A DNA stretch of 64,000 bases from Manduca sexta (Eukaryota; Arthropoda; Insecta; Lepidoptera; Sphingidae), in the NCBI RefSeq assembly GCF_014839805.1, contig NC_051121.1, positions 3,145,116 through 3,209,115 on the forward strand, written 5' to 3'. The notes beneath the pieces were generated by a model. That model was not told the DNA's origin, made no database searches, and worked only from the letters and a program-made list of their open reading frames with translations. The translations under genes and the position numbers were made by a program. This document shows positions 57,237-64,000 of the stretch, piece after piece (positions within the stretch are counted from its first letter, which is position 1; every line of letters begins with the position of its first letter).

Positions 57237-60200
57237 ATGGGACTCCAATTCGAAGGTGCAACTAATAATATAAGTGAACCTCAGTTGGCTTATATACGTA
57301 ATGTTTTAGAAAAAAGAGGTTACAAAGATACAAAAGTAACTTTTCAAGCGGTTGGTCAAGATGGTGATAACTTCGTCGCTAGTGTTAAAAGAATTGTAGT
57401 TCGAAACGAAAATGGGGAATTCCGAATGATAGCGAAGATTGCGACGCAACATGAATTAATAAGAACCAACATGGAATTGGAAAGACTATTTAGAAATGAA
57501 CATATTATGTATACATCGGTTTTACCTAAATTCCACGAACTGGAAGAACAAGCTGACTTACCAAAAGAAGACAGGCTGAAGTTTCCAGAGTGTTATGGAT
57601 CTTCAACGGCAGCACCACACGAAGTGATCCTCCTGGAAGATTTGCTAGTACCAGGCTTTATCATGCTGGATAAATTAAAGCCATTATCCGTCGAATGCAT
57701 CAGATCCGTGCTAAGGAACTTTGCTCTCCTGCACTCCCTTTCCTACGCTCTGAAAGATAAAGAACGGGATATTTTCAACGAATACAAAAGTACCTTATAT
57801 AATATGTGGGGATATGCGGCGATTAAACCGAATATGAAAACATTATTAAAGCCTATCGAAAATACATTAACAACCCTGGTAGATGGAGACCACAGAAAAA
57901 GGCTTATAAAAGACAGTATGGACTACGGGCTCAAACTGGGCTTAAAATTGTGGAGACAAGATAAAGACTCGAAACATTCCGTCATTCAGCACGGCGACTC
58001 ATGGACGAACAACATATTGTTTAGATTTGATGTAAGTATTTTTTAAAACAAACATAATTCATTTCGTAGATATCCAAGGGTTGATTTATCAGAGAAATAA
58101 TCAGATAGTAATTATTCGTTGATCCGATAGAAGACAATATTATTACCAACCAGCTGTGCCCGCGATTTCATCTGCGAGGTAAACAGACAAAGCTGTATCT
58201 AAGTACCCCCTCCCCCCTCTTTCACTTCCTCGCCACACCCCCGTAAACCACGACGGCTTTGATAAAATTTATAATTAAAAATTTAATATTTCCTGATTCT
58301 TTGGATCAGTTTTCGTGAAATAAATACTATAGTAAGTCGGACAGAAATAGTCATAGTTCTTTTACAAGGGAATTAAATTTAAATTACCAACAATATACAA
58401 AAAATCAAGTACCTGTTAAATAAACTTAACGAATGAACCTGATCCCTCTCAGTAGTAGAGGAGATCCGTGCCCAGCAGTGGGACGGTAAATAATACAGGG
58501 CTGATATTATTATATTTATTATATACAGCACAGCACACAACACTTACCGCCTGTTTCTTAAGTTTTGAGTTAATTCTATTTGACTTTTATCGTATTAAAC
58601 AACCAATGAGATAGTACTAATTTTATAACTAGTCCATTGAAATGTTACATTTTTAGTAGTGTTGCCCAAATGCAAGAACAAGACGAGACTTAGCCAGTCT
58701 TGGTCTTGGTCTTGCGCCAATACACCTGATCTTGGTCTTGGTCTTGGTCTTGCGCTCCCAGTCTTGGTCTTGGTCTTGGTCTTGCAGCAAGAGTCTTGCA
58801 AGTCTTGCAATTACCTATTAGTCTATTACTATTTATTAAAGTTTACTTTAAATCTTAGAAAAACGTATTAGAATTGGAACATTGTGAGCTTGAATTAACA
58901 TAGCCATAGTAAAGATCAAGCAGATTAATAAATAACTGAAGATTTGATAAGAAATTCGAAAAATCAACTGACCTATATGTCGTTTTCCATGGAAGTAACT
59001 GTTTCTTAATAAACATTTATGATTTATAAGCTTACATTTGCTAAAACATGTAAAAAACAAATTAATTACAATAACTTGACTGTATTTTAAAGAACAATAC
59101 TTATCTGTCTAGAAAGAGATTGAACCTTCAACTTATAAGAAATTTAATAAAAGAGTTTTACGATTTATCATTTATTTGAATAAAAATAAAATACAACACT
59201 AATCAACAGCTTTATCATTAGGTTATGATACTTTATATCAATTTTTGACCAAGAATTAATACAAAGTAACCATCTGGCTGACTCATCACTTAACCTATTT
59301 CTATGTTTTCTAATTACTAATGATGCTTTAGAAAATAACCTCTCAGCAGGTACTGAAGTTGCAGGTATTGAGAGAAAATCACGGGCCATTTTCGATAAAA
59401 TCGGATACTCTGTCTCATGCGTCCTCCACCAATCTAAAATGTCTTCCGAGCTGGCAGTTCTTGGTTTTCTCAGGTACTCCTCCAACTCGGATATTTTTTT
59501 ATTCGCTATGTTTATGGTATTAGTCGTAATGCGCATAGGTCCAGTTTTTCATATTCTTTGATACAGTTTTTTGCGTCTCATAGAATTCCTACCTATACAC
59601 CGAACTGTTACACCTAACTACTCAGTGAAATAGCGCTAAGTCCTAGCTGCAAGACGCAAGAGTCTTGCAGGCTATGTCTTGTTCTTGCTCAAGTCTTGCA
59701 CGGTCAGTCTTGGTCTTGGTCTTGCTAAAAATACGCGGTCTTGTTCTTGGTCTTGGTCTTGCAAAAACGCAAGAACAAGACCAAGACTGCAAGACCAAGA
59801 CTGAATTTGGGCAACACTAATTTTTAGGCCTTACCTTGCGTTTTTTAGAGGACGCAATTTTATTTTTTTGAAGTGTAGGGGGGGTCAGTCTAAAGCTAAA
59901 ACCAAGTTTGTGGGGTCGCCACCCTTGTCCCACGGCCGCCATCTTGAAAATAGGGGTTGAAATGGTTTTTAAGATGTATCTCTTAAACTATTTATCTGAC
60001 AAAAAAAATGTATAAACACTTTTTGTTGCAAATTAAATTCTTTACAACTTTGGTTTAGTAACTTTTGTCGTAGAACTATAAATAAAAAAGTTATAAGCGA
60101 AAATGTTAAGAAATTCAATGTTAAGCAATGTCCATTGCAACGTCATCAGAACGTGTGTTTATAAGGTTCATAATACTCTTTTTTGTAATCATTAATACCC

Positions 60201-60934
60201 AAATACCCAAGGGACAATTAGGGAACAAAAGAACATCTGCCTGCTATTATTATTATTATTTCTAACCTCTCTTATTGTAAGAATAGCTGATAATATAGAT
60301 AGATTTATTGATAATCAATATTTGTCTTAATATTTTGTATGTATTTTGATCGGAGTGATCCCATGCTAACGTAAATACATGTTGTTAACGCGCATTGTGT
60401 TAGCGCACGTCTAACGCTTGTCTGAACGGGGTCTGAGTTAACTGAAAATTAGCACAGTAGGTATTAACAATTTTTTATTGTTTTCAGGGTGATTTACTGC
60501 AAGAATCAGTATTGATAGACTATCAGATATCAAGAGTATCTTTACCAATATATGATATAATGTACATGCTCTTCAACTGCACCGACCATAAAACTCGAAT
60601 GGAACATTTCTACGACTGGATCGATTATTATCACTTAGAATTGGAGAAAGCACTTGGTAATTATGGAATTAAAGCCAACTACGTCTATTCCAGAGACCAA
60701 CTATATGCTGATTTGAAAAGATATGGTAAAGTTATATTTGCTGTATCATTAATATTAGCAAACAGTTTAGTATTGAACCCTGAAGACGCTATTAGACTTA
60801 AAGAAACATTAAAGAAACCGATGGATGACAGTGAATTTTCAAATTTCCTACCAACTGATGTGGAGACCAATCTTCTAATAAAGCGGAGAGTGGAGGGGGT
60901 TGTGGACAGTTTTGTGAAACTTGGGTTATTGTAA
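57237..60934 (+). CDS. EcKL gene 4 (ecdysteroid-kinase-like), intact, 413 aa
   Basis: Exon 1 is 57237-58031 (265 aa) and exon 2 is 60488-60934 (148 aa plus stop), phase-0 GT-AG intron of 2456 bp. ATG 57237 is chosen because it aligns with MGLQFEGAT in the paralogues. The upstream in-frame extension is promoter and 5' UTR. All motifs are kept: GDNFVASV, MIAKIA, VILLEDL, HGDSWTNNILF and LIDYQ. It is the most diverged member, with many changes around residues 145-245 and in the exon 2 C terminus, so it may differ in substrate. The intron is enlarged by a SINE tail and a 1163-bp hAT element. AATAAA at 60939-60944 lies immediately after the stop. The substrate is unknown. Confidence 0.93.
58438..58510 (+). 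repeat. SINE (family 2) 3' end fragment
   Basis: The segment gatccctctcagtagtagag through aatacagggctgatattatt is the 3' end of the family, in EcKL gene 4 intron. Confidence 0.7.
58657..59819 (-). mobile_element. hAT element, 1163 bp, with hATC remnant and TCTTGG arrays, in EcKL gene 4 intron
   Basis: The ends are tagtgttgcccaaat and its complement atttgggcaacacta. A perfect 8-bp duplication atttttag sits at 58649-58656 and 59820-59827. Both subterminal regions carry arrays of tcttgg hexamers in opposite orientation (58697-58800 and 59690-59800), probably transposase-binding or hairpin-forming repeats. A transposase remnant remains between them. It looks like an internally deleted hAT transposon. 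Confidence 0.93.
59168..59536 (-). pseudogene. hAT transposase C-terminal dimerisation (hATC) fragment
   Basis: The 122-codon frame shows the hATC signature: DILDWWRTHETEYPILSKMA, FLSIPATSVPAERLFSKA and RNRLSDESARWLLC. hATC mediates transposase dimerisation. The BED zinc finger, RNase-H-like catalytic part and N terminus are absent, so it cannot be an active transposase, although the frame itself has no stop. Confidence 0.88.
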
Positions 60935-60974
60935 TAATAATAAATAATTAAATATTTTTTTGTTTCTTTTCTTT

Positions 60975-61175
60975 CTTTGTGAATTATCGCTTGCTCGAAC
61001 AGTGAAGGAAGACATCGTGAGGAATCCTGCATATTATAGAAGTTCTCTATAGGAATTTCGATGTGAGAAGTCTACCACTAGGCCAGCGAGGTGGACTAAG
61101 GCCTAACCCCGCTCAGTAGTAGAGAAGGCCCGTGCCCAGGAGTGGGTCGGTACATAATACAGGGCTGAAATTATT
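60975..61175 (+). repeat. SINE (family 2), 5'-truncated copy
   Basis: It begins at gtgaattatcgcttgctcga, lacks the tRNA-like head, and ends at aatacagggctgaaattatt. It lies directly downstream of EcKL gene 4. Confidence 0.75.
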
Positions 61176-61179
61176 AATA

Positions 61180-62135
61180 TTTTTTTGTTTTGTTTACATA
61201 GTGGATTGTTAGGTATTGGTATTCGCCATATTATATAAATATTTTATTTATAAAGTGATATTTGTGTAGATATCGTATGTCAAGTTTATTGATTCGTTGT
61301 ATTTGAACTATATATTTTCTCTGGGTGGTGAGTACTGTCTAGTCTTCTCGTATATGATTTATAGATGGTTCAACATCATTGCGTGTTTACATGAATTTAA
61401 TAATAAAATAAGGTATTATATAACTATTGTAGGGGCTGATACTGCATGTACTCGTGTATTGTACAAAACTTTATGATCTCGATGAATTTGTTTTGTTATG
61501 TGCAAGAGATGTTTTATTTATACGGTTTCTTTTATAATCTGACGGTAAAGTGATTTCACTGCACCTGATGGTTAGATTAGAGTCCAATAGAATTTCTACT
61601 GACGAGCTATGATTAACCCTCGACAGTACAACTGTGTCAGCCTGTTGGAACTACGGTTTGTGTTGTAGATGCTTCGTATTTTGATATTGCCTACACGCCT
61701 CTTACTTATCCTTTTCCCGAAGAAACTACTGAACGGTTTTGGATGAAACTTTACAGTAATATTGATTATACATCAGAATAACACAAAGGCTATAATTTAT
61801 AATGATTTTTATGTAATTTGGTCATAATAAACGATACATATCAAGTAAGTCGGAAAAAAATGCTTTATTGGCGTACGCTGCCTAAACTGTTTGGCATTAG
61901 ACAAAGATGATGTACCGTAGGATAGTTTGTCTTAAATAGTTCTAAATAAAAGTCTGAGATAACATATATCTTTTACGTGGAAGCCACTATGACTAAAATA
62001 TTGAGCCATAATTACATCGGATACTTTTTTACAATTCACATTTTAGAATATTTATCAGTCTTATCAAAATACATACATTTATCGCTTTAAGTGTTTAATG
62101 TAGATAAACTTTGTCTTTTTTATAACCTATACATA
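61180..62135. other. Gene-free DNA with LINE/SINE tails
   Basis: 61540-61680 resembles a LINE 3' tail (gctatgattaaccctcgaca). 61695-61860 belongs to the repeat family seen at 6783-7035. Nothing else is recognised. Confidence 0.4.
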
Positions 62136-62137
62136 TT

Positions 62138-63125
62138 ATAAAACGAAGTCCCCTTTTCCGTCTGTCTATGTTATCGATGTTCTCAAAACCTACTGAACGG
62201 ACTTTTATTAAGTTTCGTATGGAGATAATTAACCCTGGGAAGGTTATAGACTACTTTCTATCCCGGGAAAATATAAAGCAGGACTTTTATCGGAATTTTT
62301 ATCGGAAATTTACCGGAAAACTCCTTCACGCTGGCGAAGCCGCGAGCAAAAGTTAGTGAATATTATAAATGCCAAAGTTAGTACAAATGTTTGGATGTTT
62401 GATAGAAGTGATCGCGCAAACAGCTGAACGAATGTGGATGAAATTTAGCATAGGGGTAGACTATATCTTTGATTTAAACATACGCTACTTTTTATCCCCG
62501 TCATTTTATTCCATTGAAAATAATGTTTTTTTTTTTTAATTAATAGGTGCTGGCGTCATGCAGGTAATATGAATCGCTACAGTGTTTTAAGGTCTTTTGT
62601 AGCAGGAAAGGCTATCATCACACGGGCGAAGCCGCGAGCAGCACCTAATACGAAATATGTTTTTTACACCCGCGTGTTTCATGGCCCCAACAAACGGTCC
62701 ATTTCGTTCACAAAACGCTCTCGCCTCTTTCCCAGAGTACTCCTGGCGATCCCAATGACCTCGACCTTGTCCCCAGGACATCGGCACTCATTACGACCAC
62801 AAGTGTTCGCGGCTATCTAGATTGCCTAAATTTGACCTTTAAGCTTGATACAAGGGGCTTCTTCAAGCCGAAATGATGGATTGTTCTTCTAGTCCTATTT
62901 ATTTATTTTTTACTAGCTTTTGCCCGCGGCTCCGCCCGCGTGAAGGAGTTTTCCTCGATAAAAGTCCCTCTATAGATTTTCTCGGGATGGAAAGTACTAT
63001 AACCTTCCCAGGGTCAATTATCTCCATATCAAATTCTATAAAAATCCGTTCAGTAGATTTAGAGAAAATCGATAACATACAGACAGACATAAAAAGAGAC
63101 TTTGTTTTATAATATGTATAGATAT
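62138..63125. repeat. Cluster of gaagccgcg-type repeat tails in both orientations
   Basis: 62138-62358 (plus) and 62920-63125 (minus) are inverted copies of one tail, with ttataaaacgaagtcccctt against agagactttgttttataata. A related member lies at 62360-62660. Non-coding; short frames here are shadows. Confidence 0.6.
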
Positions 63126-63364
63126 TGGACGTTAAGTTGTTTTAATTATTAACAAGAATAATCTGGTTTCATTTGTTCTTTCATTTAAATTTATAGATGA
63201 CGTATTGAATCAGTTATCATAACATAATGACTTATTAAATAGGAAATAACATTGATAAGATAATATTTAAAATAATCCTTTGATATGAAGACACGAGACA
63301 TTGATTATAAATCTATTCTTTAGGGTCCCGTAACTCATAAAACCCTTATAGTATCAGTTTGCTT

Positions 63365-63820
63365 TTAAGCCGGTGGTAGGATATATTTTATATCCGCCCG
63401 GATAGCGACCACCGTACACAATATGTAAAACCCGCCATAGTGACTTTTGCAGGTTTTAGAAGTGGAGTGAAATAAATGCTTCGTGGACTTGATAATTATT
63501 TATTTTATTTGGAGAAAAATTAACCTGCCCATAGGCACATATTTAAGCACAGACAAAGTTGCCAACAAAAAAAAATACCACTATTAAAATATACAATGTT
63601 GCTAATCGTTTTTATATCGATATTTAATAGTGACCTAAGTACCTAAGTGTGTCGCGTACCGGGATCTGTGTATCCGGTTATAACAGGCCGGCACAATTGT
63701 GTCGACTGTCGAGGCGTAATCATCTCTCGTCAGTCGACATTATATTGGCCCCCACACCACGTACCATCAGGTGTAAAGGGGTTAATACCGTACACGTAAA
63801 AAAAATGCCGCCCTTCGTGA
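63365..63820. repeat. LINE-type 3' tail fragments
   Basis: 63365-63480 (gccggtggtaggatatattt) and 63650-63815 (accgggatctgtgtatccgg, taccatcaggtgtaaagggg) match the style of abundant lepidopteran LINE 3' ends. No coding sequence. Confidence 0.5.
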
Positions 63821-64000
63821 TAACTTAAGTTTTGTTACGTTCAATACTTTAAAGATTTACTTAAGATTCTACTCAAGAGTGAGATTCGTTTATTACTCCG
63901 GCCACTATAGCTTGTAAGCTATTAAATCTAAACTATGTAAAGTGCAGTAGCCGAAGTAAACTATAGTTTAGAGCATTGATTCCCAAAGTGGTCCAGGCGG

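Noticed and set aside
58595..58871. Repetitive frames rich in Asp/Gln/Lys/Thr or Leu/Gly/Val
   Set aside because: They are translations of the tcttgg hexamer array at the hAT end, not a protein.
1..64000. CRISPR array, bacterial-type operons or prophage
   Set aside because: Spliced genes, SINEs and mariner/hAT transposons show an insect nuclear genome. The only regular short repeats are the minisatellite and microsatellites.

Overview
The window is eukaryotic, almost certainly from a moth or butterfly. It is AT-rich, has long introns with canonical splice sites, contains tRNA-derived SINEs and LINE tails of the kind seen throughout lepidopteran genomes, and carries a cluster of ecdysteroid-kinase-like (EcKL) genes. 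There is no operon structure. One 500-base assembly gap (N) lies at 33687-34186.

Layout. (1) 1-28.5 kb is one large minus-strand gene encoding a secreted or membrane leucine-rich-repeat (LRR) protein. Six coding exons can be read: a signal-peptide/LRRNT exon at 28468-28296, then exons at 20282-20211, 19814-19674, 12997-12854, 11275-11204 and 1577-1506. All internal exons are multiples of three and all junctions are phase 2. The gene continues past the left edge. Its introns hold an intact DD37D mariner (maT-type) transposon with terminal inverted repeats (17.46-18.77 kb), a hAT-type element nested in a SINE (13.13-14.83 kb), a palindromic MITE-like repeat and several older repeats. (2) 28.5-39 kb is the CpG-rich 5' flank of the LRR gene followed by a transposon graveyard: SINEs, broken DDE transposase fragments, an LTR-retrotransposon gag remnant, an R1-type LINE endonuclease joined to it, and a 471-bp hAT MITE inside that LINE with a perfect 8-bp target duplication. 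(3) 39.3-61 kb is a tandem EcKL cluster on the plus strand, two coding exons per gene. Gene 1 has a frameshift. Genes 3 and 4 are intact (413 aa each). Gene 2 is an exon-1-only copy made by a tandem duplication that took the promoter, exon 1 and part of the intron but not exon 2. (4) 61-64 kb is repeat-rich DNA without genes.

How the parts relate. The LRR gene and the EcKL cluster are probably unrelated neighbours. EcKL proteins are small-molecule kinases; characterised members phosphorylate ecdysteroids and others are linked to detoxification, and local duplication is the normal mode of growth of the family. The most unusual structure is the gene 2/gene 3 arrangement: two near-identical promoter plus first-exon modules (97% identical protein) upstream of one shared second exon, which predicts alternative first exons. 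Much of the remaining interest lies in dated nests of transposons whose target-site duplications can be read directly.
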